A stretch of 48,208 nt of DNA from CAYUQT01 sp964596165 (GTDB lineage: Bacteria; Planctomycetota; Phycisphaerae; UBA1845; JAFGLZ01). The notes beneath the pieces are model-generated. The model saw only the letters and a program-made list of their open reading frames with translations, was not told where the DNA came from and did no database searches. Position numbers and translations under genes: made by a program. Position 1 is the stretch's first letter, and every line of letters starts with the position of its first letter. Shown here piece after piece: positions 7,741 to 15,957 of this stretch. Where the stretch lies: positions 1 through 48,208 of the forward strand of contig CAZQTW010000050.1 in assembly GCA_964596165.1 (NCBI GenBank), written 5' to 3'.

Positions 7741-9111
7741 GTGGGCCTATTCGACGCCGCCGAGCAGAAGCAACGCGAACGAGTTGCACCGTTGCCGGTT
7801 CGAATGCGTCCTCGGACTCTGGACGAGTTCGTGGGTCAGGAGCATTTCATCGGGCCGGGCAGGCTGCTTCGACGTCTGGTCGAGTCGGACCGGCTGAGCA
7901 GTGCGGTCTTCTATGGCCCGCCCGGAACGGGGAAAACGACGCTGGCGCACGTCATTGCCAACCATACCAAGGCGGTTTTTCGGGAAGTGAACGCCTCGGC
8001 CATCGGTGTCAAAGAGGTTCGGGAGATCCTGGAGCAGGCCAAAGCCGCTCTAGGGACCACCGGGCGGCGAACGGTTCTGTTCATCGACGAACTGCATCGT
8101 TTCAACCGTGCCCAGCAAGACGTCCTGCTCCCCGACGTGGAAAACGGTCTGATCATTCTTATTGGAGCCACAACGGAGAATCCGTTCTTCGCCATCAACA
8201 GCCCGCTGATTTCGCGGAGCCAGATCTTCCAGTTTGAGCCGCTGAGTCAGGACGATATCTTGCGGCTGCTTCGCCGGGCGTTGAAGGACTCGGAGCGAGG
8301 CATGGGGTCGTATGCCGTCGAGATCAGCGAAGAGGCCCTGGCGCATCTGGCCACGATGAGCGACGGCGATGCCCGACGGGCGCTGACTGCGCTGGAAGTG
8401 GCAATCCTGAGTCAACGCGACGAGTTGGGGTCCGCTGATCGTTCGGTTGGCGGTCCGATCGTTATCGACCTGAAGACGGCGGCCGACTCGATCCAGCGAA
8501 AAGCCATCGAGTACGACCGGACGGGCGACAGCCACTATGATGCGGCCAGTGCGCTGATCAAGTCGATGCGGGGCAGTGATCCGGACGCGACGGTGTATTG
8601 GTTGGCTCGAATGCTGGAGGCAGGCGAGGACCCTCGGTTTGTGGCGCGGCGCATTGCCATCGCGGCGGCCGAAGATGTCGGGAACGCGGATCCCATGGGG
8701 CTCGTGTTGGCCAACGCGGCCGTGCAGGTAACGAATTTCGTCGGGATGCCCGAATGCCAGCTTGTCTTGGCTCAAGCCGCGATCTATCTGGCGTGCGCGC
8801 CGAAGAGCAATTCCTCGGCCTTGGCGATTTGGGAGGCGATGAGCGATGTCCACAACGGTCGTACGCTGCCGGTTCCCAAGCATCTGAGGGATACCCACTA
8901 CGCCGGTGCCAAACGCCTTGGGCATGGGGAGGGATACGAGTACGCACATGAGTATCCGGGGGGAATAGTGGAGCAAGACTATCTGGGTGTCGATAAAGTA
9001 TATTATAGGCCCTCCGAGCGGGGACACGAAGCCGCCATGGCAAGCTATCTGGCGGAGTTCCGCAGACTCCGAGAGTCCGCCGCGAGAGGGGCAGGGGAAG
9101 TCGGACGGTGA
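7741..9111 (+). CDS. rarA: Replication-associated recombination protein A (AAA+ ATPase)
   Basis: A 456-residue member of the RarA/MgsA/WRNIP1 family, clamp-loader-like AAA+ ATPases acting at stalled replication forks. The start is GTG at 7741 with AGAGG six bases upstream. The AAA+ core shows the N-terminal RMRPRTLDEFVGQEH, Walker A GPPGTGKTT at 59-67, Walker B VLFIDELHRF and sensor-1 IGATTENP. The C-terminal MgsA-type tetramerisation region carries the family signature in two pieces, YDRTGDSHYDAASALIKSMR and WLARMLEAGEDPRFVARR. The stop overlaps the start of the 5-formyl-THF cyclo-ligase gene by four bases, indicating translational coupling. Confidence 0.95.
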   Translation: MGLFDAAEQKQRERVAPLPVRMRPRTLDEFVGQEHFIGPGRLLRRLVESDRLSSAVFYGPPGTGKTTLAHVIANHTKAVFREVNASAIGVKEVREILEQAKAALGTTGRRTVLFIDELHRFNRAQQDVLLPDVENGLIILIGATTENPFFAINSPLISRSQIFQFEPLSQDDILRLLRRALKDSERGMGSYAVEISEEALAHLATMSDGDARRALTALEVAILSQRDELGSADRSVGGPIVIDLKTAADSIQRKAIEYDRTGDSHYDAASALIKSMRGSDPDATVYWLARMLEAGEDPRFVARRIAIAAAEDVGNADPMGLVLANAAVQVTNFVGMPECQLVLAQAAIYLACAPKSNSSALAIWEAMSDVHNGRTLPVPKHLRDTHYAGAKRLGHGEGYEYAHEYPGGIVEQDYLGVDKVYYRPSERGHEAAMASYLAEFRRLRESAARGAGEVGR

Positions 9112-9671
9112 AGAAGGAGCTACGGACACGGCTCCGAGCGGTGATGGCGTCTATCGACGCCGACTCCCTGCGCACGCGGTCCGCAGCCGCGTGCCGGTTG
9201 TTGGTGGAGCAACCGGAGTATCAGAAGGCCGAAGTGGTCATGGTCTTCCTCTCGTTGCCACACGAGGTCGATACCACAACACTGGTCTTGAGGGCCTGGC
9301 AGGATTCCAAACGCGTTTTGGCTCCCAAGGTGAGCTGGGAACAGCGGAGGATGCTCGCGATAGAGATTTCGTCCATTGACGACGTTGGGGATACCGTACT
9401 TGGCATGAGGGAACCTGCGAAGGGGGATCCGGTGCTGGCGGGCGAGATCGACCTTGTAATTGTCCCCGGTCTGGGTTTTGATCCGTTTGGGAACCGTCTG
9501 GGGCGCGGGCGGGGATTCTACGATCGATTTCTTGCTCACCGCGATTACCGAGCGGTGTCTTGTGGATTGGCGTTGGAGGAGCAGTTTGTGGATTCAGTAC
9601 CGGTCGGACCTCACGACATGCCGATTGATATGCTCGTAACGGACAAGAACGTCCGTCGGTTCGGCCGTTAG
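9108..9671 (+). CDS. 5-formyltetrahydrofolate cyclo-ligase
   Basis: A 187-residue cytoplasmic enzyme converting 5-formyl-THF and ATP to 5,10-methenyl-THF, a folate salvage step. The GTG start at 9108 sits in a GTGA overlap with the rarA stop. The N-terminus MKKELRTRLRAVMASID is typical of the family. The hallmark nucleotide and substrate loop is present as VPGLGFDPFGNRLGRGRGFY with DRFL following, then CGLALEEQF and the C-terminal HDMPIDMLVT. Length matches the family's usual 180-200 residues. It shares an operon with rarA; a link between the two functions is not evident. Confidence 0.95.
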   Translation: MKKELRTRLRAVMASIDADSLRTRSAAACRLLVEQPEYQKAEVVMVFLSLPHEVDTTTLVLRAWQDSKRVLAPKVSWEQRRMLAIEISSIDDVGDTVLGMREPAKGDPVLAGEIDLVIVPGLGFDPFGNRLGRGRGFYDRFLAHRDYRAVSCGLALEEQFVDSVPVGPHDMPIDMLVTDKNVRRFGR

Positions 9672-9717
9672 TCGGGCGCGATGTCAGGCAGGTTCTCGAC
9701 TGACGAGTGTTTCGTCC

Positions 9718-9733
9718 CTGGGGAGCACCCCAG
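9718..9733. other. Short hairpin after the cyclo-ligase gene
   Basis: CTGGGG (9718-9723) and CCCCAG (9728-9733) form a perfect 6-bp stem with a 4-base loop, 47 bases past the stop codon. There is no T-run on either side, so it is not a convincing intrinsic terminator. It may mark the 3' end of the rarA operon. Confidence 0.35.
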
Positions 9734-9813
9734 CAATCGCCGCAGAGGTCCAGCATCATCGAAAACCAGACCCACCGCCTCGATCGGAATCATGTTCGTG
9801 AAGGAGGACATTC

Positions 9814-10839
9814 GTGGTTAACCCGCAGCCGTACAGACCCCTTAAGCGCCGATCGCATCGCTGGCTGCTGCCGGCGGCTGTTCTGGTGACCGTCGTTGTC
9901 GTGGGGGTCGTGTGGTGGGCGTACTCCTCATCCGACGACACGAAGTCAAGAGCGTCCGGACCATCGAGCGATCCGGCAGCACAGGCGAGTGCGTCGTCTC
10001 CGGGTGCAGGAGCGGTGGGAACCGGCGGAGGGACAATCGAGCGAGGCGAGGCCCCGCCGTTGAACCAGGAGGAGCCCAAGGGAGATACCGCGGCACGGAT
10101 TCAGGCTGGAATCGAGGCGGGACAGCGAGCCCTGGAGCGAAATGATCTCATCACGGCCCAAGTCCAGTTCAGCGCGGCGTTGAAGGCCGGTGCAACCGGA
10201 CAACAGGCCACGGACATTCGCGCGAGATTGGTGAAGATCGCCGATCAACTGGTGTTCACGCCGGAGCACTATAGAGGCGACCCTCATACGCTTGTCTACT
10301 TGGTCCAGAAGGGTGACACCTTGCTGAAAATCGCCAAGGCACACAAGACCACGCCGGAACTGATCGCCCGAATCAACAACCTCGTCGGCAAGACGATGAT
10401 TCGCGAGGGCACACGGCTCAAGGTTGTCAAAGGGCCCATGAACGCCATCGTGTTGAAGAAGCAATACACCTTGGATGTGTACTTGGATGACGTGATGATC
10501 AGGACGTACAAGGTAGGCCTTGGCGAACACGACAGCACGCCGACCGGGACGTGGCGCGTGAAAAACAAGTTGAAGAATCCCACCTACTTCCCACCTCGAG
10601 GCGGCCGGATCGTTCAGGCCGACGATCCGAACAATCCCTTGGGCGAACACTGGATCGGTTTGGAGGGCGTTTCCGGGGACGCCAAGAATCAAGAACGTTA
10701 CGGAATCCACGGAACGAACGAGCCCGACAGCATCGGGAAGAACAGTTCGATGGGATGCATCCGTCTGCACAATGCCGACGCGGCGGACCTGTATGAGTTG
10801 CTGATTGTGGGGGAGTCGCAGGTGGTGATCAAGGACTAG
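9814..10839 (+). CDS. LysM-domain L,D-transpeptidase (YkuD family), membrane-anchored
   Basis: A 341-residue envelope protein. The GTG start at 9814 has AAGGAGG six bases upstream. Basic residues precede one transmembrane helix at about 18-37 (LLPAAVLVTVVVVGVVWW), so it is probably anchored with the rest in the periplasm. A Ser/Gly/Ala linker and a short helical repeat region (about 85-140) lead to a LysM domain at about 163-208 (YLVQKGDTLLKIAKAHKTTP), which binds peptidoglycan. The YkuD catalytic domain occupies about 210-340, with His299 (YGIHGTNEPD) and nucleophile Cys315 (SSMGCIRLHN). Such enzymes make 3-3 cross-links or attach proteins to peptidoglycan. The gene converges on a minus-strand lipoprotein gene; the two stop codons share the tetranucleotide CTAG. 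Confidence 0.93.
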   Translation: MVNPQPYRPLKRRSHRWLLPAAVLVTVVVVGVVWWAYSSSDDTKSRASGPSSDPAAQASASSPGAGAVGTGGGTIERGEAPPLNQEEPKGDTAARIQAGIEAGQRALERNDLITAQVQFSAALKAGATGQQATDIRARLVKIADQLVFTPEHYRGDPHTLVYLVQKGDTLLKIAKAHKTTPELIARINNLVGKTMIREGTRLKVVKGPMNAIVLKKQYTLDVYLDDVMIRTYKVGLGEHDSTPTGTWRVKNKLKNPTYFPPRGGRIVQADDPNNPLGEHWIGLEGVSGDAKNQERYGIHGTNEPDSIGKNSSMGCIRLHNADAADLYELLIVGESQVVIKD

Positions 10840-11783
10840 CGGCGATCGGCAGCGACGCGCCCGGAGCGGTTCCCACCGGTTTTCGGCCAGCCGTTGATGT
10901 CTTCCATCTCTCGGATGAGTTGCCGTGGCCAGTCGGTCATCAGCACGGTGACGCCCATGGTGTGATAAGGGGCAAGGCCGGCGCCGATTCGCACCAGCAG
11001 CAGGCCCCGCTGGTAGACGATGACTCGCGCGCCCATGGCGTGAACGCGGCTGACATTCGTGTGGCTTAGGGCCTCAGGGCCGAGCAGGATCCACGTCGGC
11101 CATGGGGGCGTCGCTTCGATCCTGGCGAGCTCGGCAGGGGTGGCGACATTGAAAGCAAACATCACCGCGCTGTTGCGTTGGAGGATCCGCGTGGCGGCTG
11201 TTGCGTCAGTAGGGGTGCCGGCGAAGATGATGATCTGATCGGTAAGCCCCTTGTCCTCAACCATCCGGACCACGTCGGTAAGCCGGGTTCCCACCAGCCG
11301 TAATCCGAGGATCAGACGCCCGCGTGCCAGCTCCAGGGCTTCGGACAGGAGTGGAAACCGCTCTGATGCCGACTCCGTTGAGAGAGAGCGGAGCTCGCCC
11401 ATGCTGAACGGGTTTGGGGGGGTGTCGGCGGCGGCGCGATTGGCGAAGGTATTGGCCGTGTCGAGAAAGCAGGTGCCGTCCGACGCCTGGCACACACCGA
11501 CTACGGCCATGGGCAGCCGGTGGTCGATGGTCGCCCGGATGGAAGCGAGCGAATTGGCCTGGCAGTCGCTGCCGATGAGCCCGTTGTTTGCGGCCACCAG
11601 AATGCCGTTTGCCGTTCCCCGAAGGACAGGCAGGGCCTTGCGAAAGACGTCCGATGCAATCACGCCATCCGAAGAGGACGTGGTGGGCATTCGTTCCGCC
11701 GATCTCCACCGGGCGCAACCCGACCCGACCATGCCGGTGACGAGGGTGAGTGCTGCAAGATAGCCGGATAGTCGCAGGTGCAT
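10836..11783 (-). CDS. Lipoprotein with degenerate glycerophosphodiester phosphodiesterase fold
   Basis: A 315-residue exported protein. I prefer the ATG at 11783 (MHLRLSGYLAALTLVTG); a TTG at 11801 lacks a ribosome-binding site. The leader ends in VGSGC, a weak lipobox. The order of segments matches GDPD enzymes: an ILVAANNGLIG strand where HRG should be, then QANSLASIRATI (PENT-like), VVGVCQASDGTCFLDTANTF (the ELDV..DG..VV.HD region), PLLSEALELARGRLILGLRL, and a terminal MGVTVLMTDWPRQL that closely matches the GDPD C-terminal strand. The metal-binding Glu, Asp and catalytic His pair appear replaced, so I infer a non-catalytic GDPD-like protein. An alternative is a divergent active site. It converges with the LysM/YkuD gene. 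Confidence 0.65.
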   Translation of the reverse strand: MHLRLSGYLAALTLVTGMVGSGCARWRSAERMPTTSSSDGVIASDVFRKALPVLRGTANGILVAANNGLIGSDCQANSLASIRATIDHRLPMAVVGVCQASDGTCFLDTANTFANRAAADTPPNPFSMGELRSLSTESASERFPLLSEALELARGRLILGLRLVGTRLTDVVRMVEDKGLTDQIIIFAGTPTDATAATRILQRNSAVMFAFNVATPAELARIEATPPWPTWILLGPEALSHTNVSRVHAMGARVIVYQRGLLLVRIGAGLAPYHTMGVTVLMTDWPRQLIREMEDINGWPKTGGNRSGRVAADRR

Positions 11784-11986
11784 GACGGACTCATTCCGCA
11801 AAGCGCGGCGGATGCCAACAGGCAGATCGAATGCTATCGTGTTGGCGGGGCCTTGTCACGGTCACCAGGGGTCCCTCTCCTGACCGGGCAGGAAATGGAA
11901 GGCCGGCTCAGCCTATCGGCAGGCTCTCTGCCCGGCGGCTCGTTCTTCCGGCCAGCCGGGCTGGTGTCGTGTCTTGACGGTTGTAA

Positions 11987-12538
11987 TCAAGTCGGTGAAG
12001 TCTGCTCTCGGTTTACCTTGGCGCCTCGTCGGGCACCTGTGTCTTGAGGAGACCGGCTGCTGTCCCGGGGAACGGCAATCAAGCCCGTCCGAGACAGTTC
12101 CCGAATACCATAGGGCCTGCAGAGTTCGACGAAGGCTTCGATCTTGTCCTCCGGTCCGGTCAACTGGATGGTGGCGCTGCGAGGAGAGACGTCCACGATA
12201 TGGCCGCGGAAGATCTCCGTCAGATGCCTCAACTCGGCGCGTTTCTCGGGCGGACACGCGACCTGAATGAGCAGGAGGTCGCGGATGACGCAGGGCTGTT
12301 CCGTAAGATCGCGGACCTTGACCACCGAGACCAGCTTGCCCAACTGCTTACGTATCTGTTCGAGCGTGTCCTCATCGCCGCTTGTTACGATCACCATTCG
12401 GGAGAAAAGGGGGTCTTCGGTCCTGCCCACCACGAGGGAGTCGATGTTGTAGCTGCGAGCGGCGAACATGCCGGACACGCGGGCAAGCACCCCGGGCTGG
12501 TTCTGAACAAGCACGCTGAAAACGGCCTTACGTTCCAT
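11987..12538 (-). CDS. ilvN: Acetolactate synthase small (regulatory) subunit
   Basis: A 183-residue regulatory subunit of acetohydroxyacid synthase for valine, leucine and isoleucine synthesis. The N-terminal ACT domain (about 4-75) shows VFSVLVQNQPGVLARVSGMF and SYNIDSLVVGRTED, the classic valine-binding segment. The C-terminal small-subunit domain includes RELLLIQV-like RDLLLIQVACP, HLTEIFRGHIVDV and ELTGPEDKIEAF-like TGPEDKIEAFVELC. The final 20 or so residues are a non-conserved Arg/Ser-rich tail. It starts 42 bases after ilvB and is co-transcribed with it. By family knowledge it confers valine feedback inhibition and boosts catalysis. Confidence 0.93.
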   Translation of the reverse strand: MERKAVFSVLVQNQPGVLARVSGMFAARSYNIDSLVVGRTEDPLFSRMVIVTSGDEDTLEQIRKQLGKLVSVVKVRDLTEQPCVIRDLLLIQVACPPEKRAELRHLTEIFRGHIVDVSPRSATIQLTGPEDKIEAFVELCRPYGIRELSRTGLIAVPRDSSRSPQDTGARRGAKVNREQTSPT

Positions 12539-12580
12539 GACACATCTCTCGCGGATTGCCTTGCGCCGTGAGACGAAAGG

Positions 12581-14332
12581 CTAGACCATGCTCTCGGTCG
12601 GTTCCCAGGACGGCAGGGAACCCATGTCCATTTCATGCAGCGCCTTGCCGACCGCCACCATGGGGTAGACGTTTTCCTCCGGTTCCACGTGGAAATCGGC
12701 TACCGTGAAGACCTTACTGGCCAGCAGCTCGCGCACGGCGTCGGGCACATCGGCCTTCTCACGGATGGTCATCCCACGAGCGCCGTAAGCTTCCGCCAGT
12801 TTGGCGAAGTCGGGGTTGTTCAGACGGGTAGCGCAGTATCGCCGGCTGAAGAACAGTTCTTGCCATTGGCGGACCATTCCCTGGAAGTGGTTGTTCATGA
12901 TAACCACCTTGATGGGCAGCTTCTGTTCGACGGCGGTGCCTATCTCGGTAATCGTCATTTGGAAGGAACCATCACCGTCGATGTCGACGACCGTTTTGTC
13001 AGGGCACCCGACCTGGGCACCAATGGCCGCGGGCAGGCCGAATCCCATCGTTCCCAAGCCGCCCGAAGTGATGAAGCGACGAGGATGGCGGCACCTGCAA
13101 AACTGGGCCGACCACATCTGATGCTGACCGACCCCGGTGGTAATGATGGCCTCGCCTTCCGTCTGACGAGCGATCTCCTCGATGACGGCTTGCGGTTTGA
13201 TCTGGTTGCTGTTTCGATCGTACGAGAGCGGGTACTTCCGCTTCCACTCGTTAATCTGGTTGAACCAGGGTGTTCGGTCGCGGTGTTCAATCAGAGGCAG
13301 CAACTCCTCGAGAATCAGCTTTGCGTCGCCTACCACCGGGATGTCCACCTTGACGCTCTTGCTGATGCTCGACGGGTCGATATCGATATGGACGACCTTG
13401 GCGTTGGGGGCGAAGGTGTCCAGTCGTCCCGTTACCCGGTCGTCGAATCGAGCGCCGATGGCCACAAGCAGATCGCAGTTCTGAACGGCATAGTTCGCAT
13501 AGGCGGTTCCGTGCATGCCGAGCATGCCCAATGAGAGGCGAGCATCGGCGACCTGATCGCATACCCCGAGGGCGAGGAGCGTGGTCGTGACGGGGATGTT
13601 GCCCTTGCGTGCCAACTGGCGGACCTGCTCCGAGGCCTCGGCGAGGATCACGCCGCCGCCGACATAGAGGACCGGGCGTTCTGATGCACAGATTGCCTGG
13701 GCCGCCAGTTTGATCTGACGAAGATGGCCCTTCCTACGCGGACGATAACCCGGTAGGTTCATCTGCACGTCGGGCTGGGGGATCTTGCTGGCCATCTGGA
13801 CGTCTTTGGGCATATCGACCAGCACGGGTCCGGGTCGGCCCGTGCGGGCGATGTAGAACGCCTCTCGAACGATCCGACGAATATCTCGGACGTCCTTTAC
13901 CAGGGCATTGTACTTGGTCACGGGCCGCGTGATTCCGGTGATATCGGCTTCCTGGAATGCGTCGTTGCCGATGATAGTGGTGGCGACCTGACCGGTGATG
14001 GCCACCATCGGGGTGCTATCCATATAGGCCGTAGCGAGCGCGGTGGTGAGGTTGGTTGCTCCCGGTCCGCTGGTGGCGATGCAGACACCTACCTTACCCG
14101 TGGCTCGCGCGTAGCCGTCGGCCATGTGGCCGGCGCCCTGCTCATGTCGGCTGAGGACGAACTTGATGGGCGACTCGTAGAGGCAGTCGAACATCGGCAT
14201 GATCGCACCGCCGCCGTAGCCGAACATCACCTCGACGCCCTGGTTCAGCAACTCGTCGTGGAGGAGTTGGGTCCCAAGTCTCGCTTGTGTGGATGGGGAT
14301 TTACTGCCGTCGACCCGAGAGTCGTTTGCCAT
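12581..14332 (-). CDS. ilvB: Acetolactate synthase large (catalytic) subunit
   Basis: A 583-residue ThDP-dependent enzyme that condenses pyruvate to acetolactate, or with 2-oxobutyrate to acetohydroxybutyrate. The ATG at 14332 (MANDSRVDGS) has AAAGG about 9 bases upstream and is preferred over a TTG at 14350. The catalytic Glu sits in LSRHEQGAGHMADGYARATG, followed by the IATSGPGATNLTT loop. The FAD-site domain occupies the middle (GARFDDRVTG, VVHIDIDPSSI). The ThDP/Mg motif is GDGSFQMT...VVIMNNHFQGMVRQWQ. The Met-Val-Arg-Gln-Trp segment is typical of true AHAS. The last residues end in SMV. It is the first gene of the ilvBN operon. Confidence 0.96.
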   Translation of the reverse strand: MANDSRVDGSKSPSTQARLGTQLLHDELLNQGVEVMFGYGGGAIMPMFDCLYESPIKFVLSRHEQGAGHMADGYARATGKVGVCIATSGPGATNLTTALATAYMDSTPMVAITGQVATTIIGNDAFQEADITGITRPVTKYNALVKDVRDIRRIVREAFYIARTGRPGPVLVDMPKDVQMASKIPQPDVQMNLPGYRPRRKGHLRQIKLAAQAICASERPVLYVGGGVILAEASEQVRQLARKGNIPVTTTLLALGVCDQVADARLSLGMLGMHGTAYANYAVQNCDLLVAIGARFDDRVTGRLDTFAPNAKVVHIDIDPSSISKSVKVDIPVVGDAKLILEELLPLIEHRDRTPWFNQINEWKRKYPLSYDRNSNQIKPQAVIEEIARQTEGEAIITTGVGQHQMWSAQFCRCRHPRRFITSGGLGTMGFGLPAAIGAQVGCPDKTVVDIDGDGSFQMTITEIGTAVEQKLPIKVVIMNNHFQGMVRQWQELFFSRRYCATRLNNPDFAKLAEAYGARGMTIREKADVPDAVRELLASKVFTVADFHVEPEENVYPMVAVGKALHEMDMGSLPSWEPTESMV

Positions 14333-14502
14333 GGTTTTTAGCCTTTCCAATAGGGTCCCATGGTTCAGAGGCGGCGTCGCCCATCGGGCGCCGCGACCCG
14401 GCGGTCACCTTTCGGTGTTCGCCCCACCCGAGCCCCGCCCGAGGTGGAACGTCCCGCCTGACCGTATGTAGTTGTCGGACACGCACGGGATCATGCGTGT
14501 TC
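14333..14502 (-). promoter_or_regulatory. Long structured 5' leader of ilvBN
   Basis: About 170 bases separate the predicted transcription start from the ilvB ATG. In transcript order they contain a perfect 7-bp hairpin with 8-base loop (arms 14500-14494 and 14485-14479), a CACC-GAAA-GGTG tetraloop hairpin near 14405-14416, and a GCGGCG...CGCCGC stem-loop near 14371-14394. I found no T-box sequence and no leader peptide rich in Leu, Ile or Val codons, so the regulatory mechanism, if any, is unknown. Confidence 0.45.
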
Positions 14503-14508
14503 ATACGT

Positions 14509-14537
14509 AATGTATCGGCAGGAGTCGTGTGGGTCAA
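14509..14537 (-). promoter_or_regulatory. Sigma-70-like promoter of ilvBN
   Basis: Read on the minus strand, TTGACC (14537-14532, 5 of 6 matches) is followed after exactly 17 bases by TACATT (14514-14509, 4 of 6 matches). Transcription would start near 14502, leaving a leader of about 170 bases before ilvB. Confidence 0.6.
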
Positions 14538-14598
14538 TCCAAAATCATGTTGGGTTGCTCAGGGGGGAGCCGAACACTTCTCGAAGGGCATGAGGCGG

Positions 14599-15927
14599 TC
14601 AGGTTTGCCTGACTTCGATGCCGCCGGTCACCTCGACAAAGTACCGGTTATCGCGGCTGACGAGGGAGCTGCCCAAGTGACGGTGGGCCACGTTGAGCAT
14701 TTTGCTGATGGCCTCGGATGCGCTTACCTTGCGGCTCCGCCCCCCATCCTGCCAGATCCATTTCTCATCGGCCAGATCCGTACCGCTGGTTCCCCGTGGA
14801 CGAGCCCCAAGGCTGCGGTGGACCAGACAACCGATGATTCGAGCCTGCTGCTGTTGTCCTGGAAGAACCTCTCTTACGAGCTTGTGCAGCACGATGTGAT
14901 CGATGTCGAGGCTGCCCGATTTGGGGGGACGGCGGAGTACCAGTTCTATCCGTCTTGGAGGAACCGACTGCCACGCCGTCCCCGCGCCCGCCTGATAGAG
15001 GTTGTCGTCAAGATAGCCTCTGACGATTCGGACGCGGCTGGCGTCAAGATTCCAGAATGGCTCGCCGTGAGTGGCTGTTGCGCTGACGAGGAGGTCGATC
15101 CGACTCCGCTCGGTAGGGGGGGCGGGTAGTCCGCGGTCTAGGTGGGGTAGGAGAAACAGCGAGCAAAGAGTGGCGGCGTAGGTCCCGAGAGATGAGAGCC
15201 CCGCCAAGACATAGAACGTTCGGCTGGTGGGACCGTCATCGACACTGAATCGTCGCACCAGGCCGTAGTCCTCAGTGACGAGGCCGCCTTCTTCCTCGAC
15301 TCGACGTTGCGTAAAGACATCGCCGAAATGCTCGTCACGGAGTGTCTGATCGGGGGCGTTGGGGTCCTCTCGCGTGAATGCGAATCGCTGGGGAATCGGC
15401 CACTGGAGCATGTACCGTCGCATGAGGTGGCCGAACAGGGCAGGTCGTCCGACAAGCATGGAGACCGTGGGGAAGATGCCGGCCAGTGCCTGCGGAAGCT
15501 GCTGTCGTTCAGCTTTGACGGGAATGGGCTCGAATCGGACGGCGGATGCGTCCTGGAACGACAAGTGGCGGCCCAAGGCAATAAGCGACTGCCCGTCGCG
15601 GACGTGGGCGTGCGTGTCCGCCAGGAAGAAGACGTAGGCCTGTGGTCTGGACATGCCCACGCCTGTTCCCTGTCGCATCGGCTGCCAGAACCACCGGTGC
15701 AGCGACAGCCCGTGGCGTTGCGGCAGCAGGTCCAGGCGCCGATGGATGACCTCCAACTCACGGAACAGCGAATAGAGAACCCCCACGATCTCCCGTGACT
15801 CGATCGTGCCCTTGGCATCGAGCAGTTGTTGAATCTGGGCGACCAAACGCCGGTGGGCATCCGGATCGATGGAGTCCGGGGCTGCAATGGTTCGTGTAGG
15901 TTCCATGACGTTACGGCTGCCTCTCAC
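14599..15927 (-). CDS. Conserved-looking protein of unknown function
   Basis: A soluble protein of up to 442 residues. The start is unclear: GTG at 15927 or ATG at 15906 (MEPTRTIAAPDSI), neither with an ideal ribosome-binding site. No signal peptide. The N-terminal 70 residues are helical (HRRLVAQIQQLLDAKGTIES, LYSLFRELEVIHRRLDLL). A middle part contains PQAYVFFLADTHAHVRDG, a hydrophobic stretch TFYVLAGLSSLGTYAATLCS that could bury in a core or membrane, and paired beta segments (RIDLLVSATATHGEPFWNLD). The C-terminus reads SEAISKMLNVAHRHLGSSLV then a terminal strand YFVEVTGGIEV. I do not recognise a family. It lies between ilvBN and a CocE-type hydrolase on the same strand, 30 bases after the latter's stop, so the two may be co-transcribed. 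Confidence 0.7.
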   Translation of the reverse strand: MRGSRNVMEPTRTIAAPDSIDPDAHRRLVAQIQQLLDAKGTIESREIVGVLYSLFRELEVIHRRLDLLPQRHGLSLHRWFWQPMRQGTGVGMSRPQAYVFFLADTHAHVRDGQSLIALGRHLSFQDASAVRFEPIPVKAERQQLPQALAGIFPTVSMLVGRPALFGHLMRRYMLQWPIPQRFAFTREDPNAPDQTLRDEHFGDVFTQRRVEEEGGLVTEDYGLVRRFSVDDGPTSRTFYVLAGLSSLGTYAATLCSLFLLPHLDRGLPAPPTERSRIDLLVSATATHGEPFWNLDASRVRIVRGYLDDNLYQAGAGTAWQSVPPRRIELVLRRPPKSGSLDIDHIVLHKLVREVLPGQQQQARIIGCLVHRSLGARPRGTSGTDLADEKWIWQDGGRSRKVSASEAISKMLNVAHRHLGSSLVSRDNRYFVEVTGGIEVRQT

Positions 15928-15957
15928 CTGCTCGCGAACCCGCAGGCGGGGTTTGGC

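Noticed and set aside
9672..9813. 6S RNA gene next to the 5-formyl-THF cyclo-ligase gene
   Set aside because: 6S RNA often neighbours this gene in proteobacteria, but the gap is only 142 bases and shows no long 6S-like stem with central bubble.
14301..14504. Leader-peptide attenuator for ilvBN
   Set aside because: A short frame starting at about 14500 overlaps the leader but is rich in Arg, His and Pro rather than Leu, Ile or Val codons and continues into ilvB out of frame.
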